From assembly GCA_035517695.1 (NCBI GenBank), contig DATIYI010000379.1, positions 30,033 through 94,032 on the forward strand: 64,000 nt of DNA. The letters are read 5' to 3'. Both the position numbers and the translations under genes were made by a program. This DNA comes from DATFVJ01 sp035517695 (GTDB taxonomy: Bacteria > Actinomycetota > Actinomycetes > Streptosporangiales > Streptosporangiaceae). Below the pieces are notes generated by a model. That model had not been told where the DNA came from, did not search any database, and saw only the letters and a program-made list of their open reading frames with translations. Below, piece after piece: positions 24,181 to 34,444 of the stretch (position 1 is the first letter of the stretch; every line of letters starts with the position of its first letter).

Positions 24181-25238
24181 CGCTGCCCTGCCGAGGCGAA
24201 CGCCCACGCGTCCGCCACTATCGCGCGCAGGTCGAGGCGGGCCTGCCAGCCGAGCTCGGCCTGGATGCGCGCCGAGGAGGCCACCAGGACCGCGGGATCG
24301 CCCGGCCGCCGCGGTGCTACCCGGGTGGGGATGTCGACGCCGGTGACGTCGCGGCACATGTCGATGACCTCGCGGACAGAAATCCCTGCGCCGTTGCCGA
24401 GGTTGTAGATCCGATGTGCGGCCGTGGGACCGGCGGAACACACGTCGAGCGCGCTGAGGTGCGCGCGGGCCAGGTCGGTCACGTGGATGTAATCCCTGAC
24501 GCAGGTGCCGTCGGAGGTCGGGTAGTCGTCGCCGAAGATCTGCACCTCCTCGTCACCGCTCGCGGGACTTCCGGTTGTGGCGTCACTGTTTGTGGCAGCG
24601 CCGTTTGTGGCAGCCCGGTTTGTGCCAGGAGGGCCCAGCCGCGCCGCAACCGCGAGAACGTTCGGGATCAGGTGAGTCTCGTCCGCGTGCCGCTCGCCGA
24701 GCCACCCGGAGTCCGGGTCCTTGTATGCGCCCGCCACATTGAAGTACCGCAGGCTCACCCCACCGAGCCCGTGAAGCCGCGCGTATTCGCCGAGCGCGGT
24801 GTCCACGGCCAGTTTCGACTCCCCGTAAGGGCTGGTCGGCCGGGTAGGGGACGTCTCTTCGATCGGGATGTGTTCTGGGTCGCCGTACACAGCTGCGGTC
24901 GAGGAGAAGACAATCCTTTGCACACCTGCGACCCGCATCGCATCGATCAGCGCGAGCGTGCCGCCGAGGTTGTGCTCCCAGTACCTGGCGGGCTGCGCAA
25001 CCGACTCGCCGACCAGGGATTTGGCGGCGAAATGCAGCACCGCCTCGATGCCGCCTTCGAGCACCCCGCGTGCCTCGTCCCGGATCGTGCCGCTGATGAA
25101 CTCCGCCCCCTTGGGCACCGCGTCCGGGTGCCCGGTGGAAAGATCGTCGAGCACCGTGACCTGGTGACCTTCCCGCAGCAGTTGGGCCGCAACGACGCTG
25201 CCGATGTAACCAGCGCCGCCCGTGACGAGCAGCCTCAC
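24177..25238 (-). CDS. galE: UDP-glucose 4-epimerase
   Basis: 353-residue extended short-chain dehydrogenase interconverting UDP-galactose and UDP-glucose. NAD motif VTGGAGYIGSVVA at the N-terminus; catalytic Ser/Tyr/Lys as SSTAAVYG and YGESK. The GTG at 25238 overlaps the galT stop (GTGA). The central region holds an insert of about 20 residues made of repeated AATNGAATNSDATTG units, absent from typical GalE and encoded by short tandem repeats (24575-24640). Confidence 0.93.
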   Translation of the reverse strand: MRLLVTGGAGYIGSVVAAQLLREGHQVTVLDDLSTGHPDAVPKGAEFISGTIRDEARGVLEGGIEAVLHFAAKSLVGESVAQPARYWEHNLGGTLALIDAMRVAGVQRIVFSSTAAVYGDPEHIPIEETSPTRPTSPYGESKLAVDTALGEYARLHGLGGVSLRYFNVAGAYKDPDSGWLGERHADETHLIPNVLAVAARLGPPGTNRAATNGAATNSDATTGSPASGDEEVQIFGDDYPTSDGTCVRDYIHVTDLARAHLSALDVCSAGPTAAHRIYNLGNGAGISVREVIDMCRDVTGVDIPTRVAPRRPGDPAVLVASSARIQAELGWQARLDLRAIVADAWAFASAGQR

Positions 25239-26425
25239 ATGACCTCCCTGAGCTGTCGCGCCGCGGTTTCTGGCACGATGTCGTTGATCCACACCCCCAT
25301 GCCGGATTCCGAGCCGGCCAGGTATTTGAGCTTGCCCGGCGCCCGCCGCACTGACAGTACTTGAAGGTGCAGCGCGAATTCCCCGGACCGGGCCGGACCG
25401 GACCTGACAGGCCCGGCGGATCCGGCCGGGCTGCCCCCGCCAGTAACGTCAGGGCTGCCCGCGGGGCCCGGTGCCTGGTGCCAGGCGGCGATGTAGGGTG
25501 CCGGGCCGCCGAACAGCGCGTCAAGGCGGCGAAGCACGTCCAGGTAGATTGGGCAGAAGGCGGCACGCGCCGCGTCAGGCAGCAGCGTCAGATCGGGCAC
25601 CCGTTCGGCTGGGAAGAGCAAAATCTCGTATGGCCACCGGGCGGCGGCGGGGACGAAAGAGGTCCAGTGGGCATTACGCGCGACCACCCTGGCGCCCGCA
25701 GCCAGTTCGCCCGCGACCATGTCGTCGAACAGGTTGCCGCCGGTGCGCTCCGCGTATCGCCGCGCCTGCCCGAGCATTCTGGCGGTGCGCGGCGTGACGA
25801 ACGGATAGGCATAGATTTGCCCATGCGGGTGATGCAGGGTGACCCCGATCTCCTCGCCGCGGTTCTCGAAGCAGAAGACCTCCTCGACCCCGTCGAGCGC
25901 GGACAGCGTGGCGGTCCGGTCCGCCCAAGTCTCGACCACGGTGCGCACCCTGGCGGGCGTCAAGTCGGCGAAGGACGCGTCGTGATCGGAGGTGAAGCAG
26001 ACCACCTCGCACCTGCCGTAGCCTGGCCGCCGCGCGAACAGCCCAGGCTCGCCGCCGCCCAGCTGTGCCCGCGGTATCCGCAGTCCATGCTCTGCTCCAG
26101 AAAGCGAGGGAAAGCGGTTCTCGAAGACCACGACGTCGTAACTGTCCGCGGGGATCTCAGTGGGCCTCCCGGGCGCGGAGGGGTCGAGCGGGCACGCCTC
26201 GGCCGGCGGCAGGAACGTGCGGTCCTGCCGCTGCTCGGCGATGACCACCCATTCCCCCGCTAGTGGATCCCACCGCAGAACCGATGCGTCGCCTTCGGCT
26301 TGACCACCGAGGTCGCGGGTGTCCTTAACTGCCTCCCTAAGGAGCCCGGGCGATTCGTCGAAGTAGATGATCTCGCGCCCGTCGGCGAGCCTTGTCGCGT
26401 GTTTCCATACCGGATAGGGGTCCAC
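25235..26425 (-). CDS. galT: galactose-1-phosphate uridylyltransferase
   Basis: About 396 residues of the HIT-like GalT family, exchanging UMP between UDP-glucose and galactose-1-phosphate. The active-site HPHGQIYAYPF is clear. The usual N-terminal zinc CPLC motif reads CPLDPS, so the second cysteine is missing. Near the C-terminus the WHQAP motif is followed by a Gly/Ser/Pro/Arg-rich insert before the HLQ motif. A -10 box TAACGT abuts the upstream GTG at 26434, so the next GTG at 26425, nine bases after the box, is the likelier start. Order galT-galE-galK, all overlapping. Confidence 0.9.
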   Translation of the reverse strand: MDPYPVWKHATRLADGREIIYFDESPGLLREAVKDTRDLGGQAEGDASVLRWDPLAGEWVVIAEQRQDRTFLPPAEACPLDPSAPGRPTEIPADSYDVVVFENRFPSLSGAEHGLRIPRAQLGGGEPGLFARRPGYGRCEVVCFTSDHDASFADLTPARVRTVVETWADRTATLSALDGVEEVFCFENRGEEIGVTLHHPHGQIYAYPFVTPRTARMLGQARRYAERTGGNLFDDMVAGELAAGARVVARNAHWTSFVPAAARWPYEILLFPAERVPDLTLLPDAARAAFCPIYLDVLRRLDALFGGPAPYIAAWHQAPGPAGSPDVTGGGSPAGSAGPVRSGPARSGEFALHLQVLSVRRAPGKLKYLAGSESGMGVWINDIVPETAARQLREVM

Positions 26426-26536
26426 AGAACCCACACGTTACTGCCACGCGCCGCCCGCTCACCCGCCCCGGCCGGTTGACCTCTTAGACTGTGCGAACAC
26501 CATGCATCCAGGTGCCCGAAGGTCAGGAATCGAGCC

Positions 26537-28375
26537 GTGAGCAACATCGGCCGCGATATTGCCATCGTGCTCGCATTCATCCTCCTCGGCGGATTCTTCG
26601 CGGCGGCAGAGATGGCTCTCGTGTCGCTCCGTGAGGGCCAGGTGCGCTCGATCGCGCAGCGTGGCAAGCGCGGACAGCGCGCCGCCAGGCTGGCGCAGGA
26701 CCCGAACCGCTTTCTTTCCTCGGTGCAGATCGGCGTCACGACTGCGACGCTGCTTTCCGGCGCCTTCGGCGCCGCGACTCTCGCCGCCGAGCTCAGGGGC
26801 GTGCTCCGCAGCAGCGGCGTTCCCGCCGGGCTCGCGGCTACCCTCTCGCTCGTCGCGGTGACGGTCGTGATCTCGTACTTCTCGCTGGTGCTTGGCGAGC
26901 TTGCTCCTAAACGGCTAGCGCTGCAGCGCCCGGAGCCTATCGCGCTGGCGGCAGCCCCGGTGCTCGACCGGATCTCGGCGGCAGCCCGCCCGCTCGTGTG
27001 GCTCTTGTCCAGGTCGGTGAACCTAGTGGTGCGGATACTCGGCGGGAATCCGAGGGTCGGGCGGGATGCCATCAGCTCGGAGGAGCTACTTGACATGGTG
27101 ACCGCGAACACCGCTCTCGGCGCGGACGAGCGGCACATCGTGGGCGAGGTTTTCGGGGCGGGTAAGCGGCAGTTGCGCGAGGTACTGCTGCCCCGGACCG
27201 AGGTGGAGTTCCTCGACGCGGAGATGCCGATATACCGGGCCGCCAAGATCGCGGCGGCATCGACCCATTCGCGGTTCCCCGTGTACCGCGAGTCCTATGA
27301 CAACGTGATCGGCTTCGTGCACCTGCGGGATCTGCTCAACCCGGAACTTGCGAACCGTTCGACGCCGGTCGGGGAGTTGCGCAGGCCGGTGAAGTATCTG
27401 CCGCAGAGTAAGACGGTCCTCGCGGCGCTCACCGAGATGCGCGACGACCGCTCCCACCTGGCGATTGTCATCGACGAGTACGGCGGGACCGCTGGCATCG
27501 TCACGCTCGAGGACCTGGTCGAGGAGCTGATCGGCGATATCAGGGACGAGTATGACATCGAGGCTGAGCAGGCCAGGCGGCTGCATGGCGGCGAGGTGGA
27601 AGTGGATGGGCTGCTCAACCTGGACGACTTCGCTGACGAGACTGGGTTCGCGCTGCCAGAGGGGCCGTACGAGACCGTCGCCGGTTATGTGATGGCGGCG
27701 CTTGGCAAGGTGCCCGCGCAAGGTGATCTTGTCGAGGTGTCTGGGCACCGGCTCACGGTGACCGAGATGGACGGCCGGCGGGTCGCCCGGATCCGGGTGG
27801 CGCCCATCCCCGGCGACCAGCCCGGCCAGGCCGCGCCCGGCCAGGCCGCGCCCGGCGAGGCCGCGCCCGGCCAGGCCGCCCCCGGGGAGACCGCGCGGGA
27901 ACAACGGGCCGGCGACGCGGGCGACCGGCCGCCGTCGGCCGAGATTGGCCGATTGCGGGTCTCCGACAGCGACCGGGCAAGCACGGAAGGCGCGGCGCTC
28001 GCGGTCGGCCGCCAGCCGGGCGCCGACGGCGGGCGGGCGGGCGCCGAGGGTCAGGCCGGCGGTGTGGATGGCGGGCGTGCGGGTGCCGAGGGCCGGACGA
28101 AAGGCCCGGATGACGTCGCGGGTGCCAAGGGTCGGGCGGGTGGCGCCGATGCCGTGGCGGGTGCCGGTTACGGCCAGGTCGGCACTGAGGGCGGGGCAGC
28201 CGGCGCCAATGGCGCAGCGGGCGACGAGCACCGGTCGCAGGAAGCCGGGCAGGGGCGGGCCGACAGCCGTCGCGGGGGGGACCTTGAGGAAGGCGGCCAT
28301 GCCGACGCGCAGGATGACGAGATGACGACGGACGGTAGCGATGGGCAACCGGGAGACGGCCGCGCGGAGTCATGA
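26537..28375 (+). CDS. CNNM/CorC-family membrane protein (hemolysin-like) with repeat tail
   Basis: 612 residues. The N-terminal DUF21/CNNM membrane domain (residues about 1-185, FFAAAEMALVSLREGQVRSI) is followed by a CBS pair (about 200-330), then a CorC_HlyC domain (EVEVDGLLNLDDF..., about 345-425). Relatives export or sense Mg/Co. The last 185 residues are low-complexity with GQAAPGQAAPGE and GGRAGAEG-type repeats and an acidic end, encoded by tandem DNA repeats. The GTG start has AGGAAT upstream. A -10 box TAGACT lies about 50 bases before it. Confidence 0.9.
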   Translation: MSNIGRDIAIVLAFILLGGFFAAAEMALVSLREGQVRSIAQRGKRGQRAARLAQDPNRFLSSVQIGVTTATLLSGAFGAATLAAELRGVLRSSGVPAGLAATLSLVAVTVVISYFSLVLGELAPKRLALQRPEPIALAAAPVLDRISAAARPLVWLLSRSVNLVVRILGGNPRVGRDAISSEELLDMVTANTALGADERHIVGEVFGAGKRQLREVLLPRTEVEFLDAEMPIYRAAKIAAASTHSRFPVYRESYDNVIGFVHLRDLLNPELANRSTPVGELRRPVKYLPQSKTVLAALTEMRDDRSHLAIVIDEYGGTAGIVTLEDLVEELIGDIRDEYDIEAEQARRLHGGEVEVDGLLNLDDFADETGFALPEGPYETVAGYVMAALGKVPAQGDLVEVSGHRLTVTEMDGRRVARIRVAPIPGDQPGQAAPGQAAPGEAAPGQAAPGETAREQRAGDAGDRPPSAEIGRLRVSDSDRASTEGAALAVGRQPGADGGRAGAEGQAGGVDGGRAGAEGRTKGPDDVAGAKGRAGGADAVAGAGYGQVGTEGGAAGANGAAGDEHRSQEAGQGRADSRRGGDLEEGGHADAQDDEMTTDGSDGQPGDGRAES

Positions 28376-28739
28376 TCCGCGTTCGTGTCAACTATCCAGC
28401 GCTTCGCCGGTTCGTCAATACGGCCAGGGATCATGGTCGAGGGCTAGGCACACGTCCCAGGGGCAGATCGGGGAGCCGGCGCTCGTTGCGGCGGTAGGCT
28501 GGCCACCACGCTGCGCTGCCGGCTTCCCGATACGTGCGGACCGATGCGGCGCATCATCCGCAGGTACCCATCCGCCAGGTCAGTCCGCGAGCACCACCCC
28601 GTATACACCCAACCGCATCCATCCACCCGCAAGCACCGATCCGCAGGCAGCGATCCGCCAGGCCGATCCAAGCCAGCACGATTCGGAAGCACGCACCGCA
28701 CGCACCGATTCGCTACACCATCGTCCGAGGAAAGCCCGC
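28376..28739. other. 364-base gap before trpS, no gene seen
   Basis: No coding remnant is recognised. The second half (about 28570-28720) is strongly C/A-biased on the plus strand, with irregular repeats of CGATCCG and GCACCGATCCGC, as in an unstructured leader. No tryptophan-codon leader peptide or T-box is visible. Confidence 0.4.
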
Positions 28740-29765
28740 ATGTCCGACGCCGCGCCCCCCGCCAAGCCCCGTGTGCTGTCCGGCATCCAGCCGACGGCCG
28801 ACTCCTTCCACCTTGGTAACTACCTCGGTGCGGTCCGCCAGTGGGTCGCGCTTCAGGACACCCGAGACGCGTTCTACTGCGTCGTCGACCTGCACGCGAT
28901 CACGGTGCCCTTCGACCCGGCGCTGCTACGCCGACGTACCCGGGTAGCGGCCGCTCAGCTGTTCGCGGCCGGATTGGACCCAGACCGCTGCACCGTTTTC
29001 GTACAGAGCCACCTGCCCGAGCACACCGAGCTCAGCTGGGTCCTCAGCTGCATCACCGGTTTCGGCGAGGCGAGCCGGATGACTCAGTTCAAGGACAAGG
29101 CCACCAAGGGTGGCGCTGATCAGGCGAGCGTGGGCTTGTTCACCTATCCGGTCCTGCAGGCCGCCGACATCCTCATCTATCAGGCAAACGAGGTTCCCGT
29201 CGGCGAGGATCAGCGCCAGCACCTGGAGCTGAGCCGCGACCTGGCGCGGCGATTCAATCACCGGTTCGGCGAGACGTTCGCGGTTCCAGGTCCATTCATC
29301 CTCCCCGACGTGGCCAAGATCGCGGACCTGCAGGACCCCACGGCGAAGATGAGCAAATCATCGTCGTCCGGGCAGGGCATTCTTGACGTGCTCGACGATC
29401 CGGCCACGCTGCGCAGGAAGATCATGCGCGCGGTCACCGATCCAGGCAGCGACATCCGCTCAGACGAGGAAGCCAAGCCGGGCATCACGAACCTGCTGCG
29501 GATCTACTCGGCCCTGGCACGGACCACCGTGGCGGAGCTTGAAGCACGATACGCGGACAGCGGCTACGGTCGGCTCAAGAAGGATCTGGCCGAGGTCGTA
29601 GTGCAGGCGTTTGCCCCGATCAGGGAGCGCACGGAAAAACTGCTCGCTGACGAGGCGGAGCTAGACCGGCTGCTTGCGCAGGGCGCGGCCAGGGCTTCCG
29701 CTGTGGCGCAGCAGACGATGGTGCTGGTCAGGGATCGGATCGGACTGCTCCCGCCAGGTTGCTAG
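28740..29765 (+). CDS. trpS: tryptophanyl-tRNA synthetase
   Basis: 341-residue class I aminoacyl-tRNA synthetase. The HIGH motif appears as HLGN in IQPTADSFHLGNYLGA and the KMSKS loop as AKMSKSSSSGQG. Start set by GAGGAAAG eight bases or so upstream and by the N-terminus KPRVLSGIQPT; the frame is open further upstream without homology. Neighbours (yihY remnant and D,D-carboxypeptidase downstream) keep the usual actinobacterial order. Confidence 0.95.
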   Translation: MSDAAPPAKPRVLSGIQPTADSFHLGNYLGAVRQWVALQDTRDAFYCVVDLHAITVPFDPALLRRRTRVAAAQLFAAGLDPDRCTVFVQSHLPEHTELSWVLSCITGFGEASRMTQFKDKATKGGADQASVGLFTYPVLQAADILIYQANEVPVGEDQRQHLELSRDLARRFNHRFGETFAVPGPFILPDVAKIADLQDPTAKMSKSSSSGQGILDVLDDPATLRRKIMRAVTDPGSDIRSDEEAKPGITNLLRIYSALARTTVAELEARYADSGYGRLKKDLAEVVVQAFAPIRERTEKLLADEAELDRLLAQGAARASAVAQQTMVLVRDRIGLLPPGC

Positions 29766-29811
29766 TGAGCTGCGATGGGGGCCGGGTCCGCTGAAAGACC
29801 ACTAGCCGAGC

Positions 29812-29919
29812 TTGGACTGCCCCCGCCGCCGCCATGGTGGGCTGCTCGTCTGGATCAGTTTGGTAGCCAGGGTGACCTACCTCGCGGCAGCATGGACGGC
29901 TACGTTACGGCGCGGACCG
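29812..29919 (+). pseudogene. YihY/BrkB-family C-terminal remnant
   Basis: Bases 29842-29919 encode LLVWISLVARVTYLAAAWTA and TLRRGP, matching the last membrane helix and exit of YihY-type membrane proteins (LLVW.NLVARV.L.AAAW.A). The rest of the gene is missing. In related actinobacteria a yihY gene lies between trpS and the carboxypeptidase, exactly here. It overlaps the 3' end of the convergent carboxypeptidase gene. Confidence 0.55.
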
Positions 29920-31086
29920 GCGGCGCCTTGCGAGCCCGTGGGCGCCGACCGCGAGCCCTCCGGCGACTATGCCGCCCACAATGAAAAGCATGAGGATCCC
30001 GCCTGACGAAGACGCGTGCACCTGGGTCGCCGCCCGCCGCGCGGCAGGTGCGGGCCGGGCCGGTGCCGCCCGGTGCGCCACGGGCGAAGGCAGCGGGCTG
30101 ACGAGCTGGCCCACCGGACGGATCTTGCCATCCAGCCGGAATCCCCAGTTGAGCATCGCCGTGGCCGAGGTGAACAGCGTCCCTGGCACCGCATGCAGCA
30201 GGGTGACGATAAGCGTGTGTCCCTGCCGCCTGGCCGTGCCGACATAGGTGGCCATGGCAGGAGTGGTCCAGCCGGTCTTGCCGCCGATGAAACCGCGGTA
30301 AGTCGTGAGCAGCCGGTCTTCGTTGAACAATTCGATCCGCTGCTTCGGGGTGATCGGGAACCAGGCGCTCGGCGTCCGGTCGTAACCAAGGAATGCGGGA
30401 ATCTGCAGCGCCCGCCGCGCGATCAGCGCCTCATCGTACGCGGACACGTGCTGGCCACTTGCGTCGAGCCCGTTGGGCTGCCTGGCCACCGTGTCGTACG
30501 CCTGCAGGTGGTGCGCCTCGGCATTCATCAGCGCAATGCCCTTGTCGAGTGAGCCCGTCGCCTCGGCGAGCGCGATCGCAGCGTCATTGCCGGAGATGAG
30601 CAGCAACGCACGGAACAGATCTGCGATCTTGTACCGGTATCCCAGCTTCAGGCCGACGACGTCTGGCTCCACGCTGACGGCGCGTTTGGAGGCTACGACC
30701 GTCGCATCCGGGTTCAATACGGGAATGAGCGATACGGCTGTGAGGATCTTGAGCGTACTCGCGGGGCCGTAGAGCGCATGCGGTTTCATTGCGGCGAGGA
30801 CCTGCCCGGTGGTGGCGTCGGCGACCACGAACGCGCCGGCCGGGATCTTGGGCACGCGCGGGGCGCGCGGCGACGGGTAATTGACGATGACGCCCGGCCT
30901 GGTCAGTTCCGCGCCGCCGACCGTGCCACGGGCGCCACCGACGGCCGTCACGGCCCGGTGAGCGGTGCGGCCCGGCTTGCCGGCGGGGCCGGCGCTGCCC
31001 GCGGCAGCGGGGCAGCCCGCTGCGAGAGCGACAGCTGCCGTGGCCGCTGCGGCAACGGCGGCGGCGCTTCGCCAAAATGTACGCAT
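29905..31086 (-). CDS. D-alanyl-D-alanine carboxypeptidase (penicillin-binding protein, S11)
   Basis: 393 residues, exported. Signal segment at the N-terminus (MRTFWRSAAAV, then an Ala-rich stretch to about 35). The three penicillin-binding motifs are present: SxxK in GPASTLKIL, SxN in LISGNDAAIAL, and KTG in IGGKTGWTT. After an Ala/Pro-rich spacer the protein ends in one membrane helix and a basic tail (LARRRRS), so it is anchored at both the usual C-terminal position and possibly by the signal. Trims the terminal D-Ala of peptidoglycan stem peptides. An in-frame GTG 12 codons upstream is the alternative start. Confidence 0.92.
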   Translation of the reverse strand: MRTFWRSAAAVAAAATAAVALAAGCPAAAGSAGPAGKPGRTAHRAVTAVGGARGTVGGAELTRPGVIVNYPSPRAPRVPKIPAGAFVVADATTGQVLAAMKPHALYGPASTLKILTAVSLIPVLNPDATVVASKRAVSVEPDVVGLKLGYRYKIADLFRALLLISGNDAAIALAEATGSLDKGIALMNAEAHHLQAYDTVARQPNGLDASGQHVSAYDEALIARRALQIPAFLGYDRTPSAWFPITPKQRIELFNEDRLLTTYRGFIGGKTGWTTPAMATYVGTARRQGHTLIVTLLHAVPGTLFTSATAMLNWGFRLDGKIRPVGQLVSPLPSPVAHRAAPARPAPAARRAATQVHASSSGGILMLFIVGGIVAGGLAVGAHGLARRRRSAP

Positions 31087-31233
31087 AGCAAGCCTCACGC
31101 TACCGCGTGTCGGCGGAGTCACACGCTCGTGCGGTCACGGCGCGCCGACGCCTTCACCCCTGCGCAGCCGTCGGTTGAGCCGCTCGAGTAGTTCGGGGTG
31201 AATTGAGAAGAACGTTGGGTTAGGTGCGCAGCA

Positions 31234-31239
31234 TACCCT
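31234..31239 (+). promoter_or_regulatory. -10 box TACCCT for a leaderless mutase transcript
   Basis: TACCCT, six bases, then the ATG of the mutase large subunit. The same TACCCT-six-ATG arrangement precedes the acyl-CoA carboxylase beta gene at 45726. Confidence 0.6.
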
Positions 31240-31245
31240 GATGCC

Positions 31246-32835
<1,590 letters not shown>

Positions 32836-33277
32836 CGCGCAGCTCGGGAATTATTGACCGCATACGGAGCTTCGAATCGTCGGTATGTGGTGTCGTAAGT
32901 GAAATATGTGGTCGTCGCCAGGTCCGGCCACAGGAAGGGTAATGAAAACGCCCGGGCTCGGGGCTGTGGCTGCTCCCTCCCAGACCCAACCACGATGACC
33001 TGGCGTGACGCCCGACGTCTCGATTTACGGCGCGGACGCGTCCGCGCCGCTAACGGTGACGAAGACACTGCTCTCAGCATCTGCGGACGGCCGCTCGCAC
33101 CCCGCGCCCGTCCGCACCGGCTAGGTAACATTGGCCCCGCCGCGCGAGTTATGTGTGCCGTGCCGCTGTTGTCGCCCAGGATTAATCGCCATTTCATGCT
33201 TCATTTCTCTGGCTGGCTCCCGATTTTGGCCACGGGTATCTCGCTGACCTGGAAGGATTGAAGACGGAGGTCGAGTA
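32836..33277. other. 442-base gap before the carboxylate-amine ligase gene
   Basis: No gene, RNA or remnant is recognised on either strand. The segment 32845-32920 is AT-richer than its surroundings. GACGGAGG at 33262-33269 is the ribosome site of the next gene. Confidence 0.4.
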
Positions 33278-34444
33278 GTGGTTATCGCGTGGAACGCTTC
33301 CCGTGGGGCAACGCTCGGCGTCGAATGGGAGCTTCAGCTCATCGACGCGCAGAGCAGGTTGCTGCGGCAGGACGCTGGTGCCGTGCTGGCCCTGCTGCCT
33401 GGGCTTAGCGAGGACGGTGAGCACCCCAGGATCCGGCATGAGCTCATGCAGTCGACCGTGGAGGTGGTTACCGGCATCTGCTCGACGGTGCCCGAGGCCA
33501 AGACGGATCTCGCCGCGACCATACGGGAACTCCAGCGAATCACCGATGCGCGAGGTACGATGCTGGCCTGCGCCGGGACGCATCCCGTCAGTGATTGGCG
33601 TGACGCGAGGATGGCGCCGATTCAGCGGTATGCGGACCTTGTCGAGCAAATGCAATGGCTTGCCCGCCGGATACAGACCTTCGGTGTGCACGTCCACGTG
33701 GGGCTGCGTGATGGGAGCAAGGCGATCCCGATCGTCAATGCCCTCGCTGCGTACCTTCCGCATTTTCTCGCGCTTACCGCCTCCAGCCCGTACTGGTGCG
33801 GGCAGGACACCGGGCTTGCCTCCAGCCGGTCGGTGGTATTCGGCGCGCTGCCCATGGCCGGGCCGCCGCACCAGCTCGCCAAATGGAGTGAGTTCGAGGA
33901 CTACATGGACACGCTGCTTCGCGCCGGGACCATCCGGAGCATCAAAGAGGTGTGGTGGGACATCCGGCCGCACCCCGATTTCGGAACGGTGGAGGTCCGC
34001 ATGTTCGACGGCGTTCCCACCCTCCGTGAGATCGGTATGGTCGCGGCGCTCACACAATGCCTGGTCCGGCAGTTCGACTTCCAGCTCGACCGCGGCTACA
34101 CCCTGCCCAGCCAGGCGGCCTGGGTGATCAGGGACAATAAGTGGAGGGCCACGAGGTACGGGCTCGATGCGATGGTGATTACCGACGACACGGGGGCGAC
34201 CGCGCCGCTCAGGGACGAGCTCTACGAGCTGGTCAGGGAGATGGAGCCCGTCGCCGACAGGATGGGCTGCGCGGACGAGCTCTGCGTTGTCTCGGACGTG
34301 CTCGAACACGGGGCCTCGTACGAGCGGCAACGCGAAATGATCGTCGGCGGTGGCGAGCTAACCGACGTGGTGGACGCCCTCGTCACAGAGTTCGCGGAGG
34401 ACAGGTTCGTCGTACCCGGGGAGGTGACGTATGCGGGGACGTGA
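33278..34444 (+). CDS. YbdK-type carboxylate-amine ligase (glutamate-cysteine ligase 2 family)
   Basis: 388 residues of the GCS2 fold. Visible motifs are GVEWELQLID at the N-terminus (metal/ATP glutamate), the FGVHVHVGLRDG histidine motif near residue 145, and the EVWWDIRPHPDFGTVEVRMFD block near 225. YbdK enzymes have weak gamma-glutamylcysteine ligase activity; the natural substrate is uncertain. The GTG start has GACGGAGG upstream. The stop overlaps the start of the M20 amidohydrolase by 14 bases, so a ligase and an amidohydrolase are made together, as if the pair makes and hydrolyses an amide. Confidence 0.88.
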   Translation: MVIAWNASRGATLGVEWELQLIDAQSRLLRQDAGAVLALLPGLSEDGEHPRIRHELMQSTVEVVTGICSTVPEAKTDLAATIRELQRITDARGTMLACAGTHPVSDWRDARMAPIQRYADLVEQMQWLARRIQTFGVHVHVGLRDGSKAIPIVNALAAYLPHFLALTASSPYWCGQDTGLASSRSVVFGALPMAGPPHQLAKWSEFEDYMDTLLRAGTIRSIKEVWWDIRPHPDFGTVEVRMFDGVPTLREIGMVAALTQCLVRQFDFQLDRGYTLPSQAAWVIRDNKWRATRYGLDAMVITDDTGATAPLRDELYELVREMEPVADRMGCADELCVVSDVLEHGASYERQREMIVGGGELTDVVDALVTEFAEDRFVVPGEVTYAGT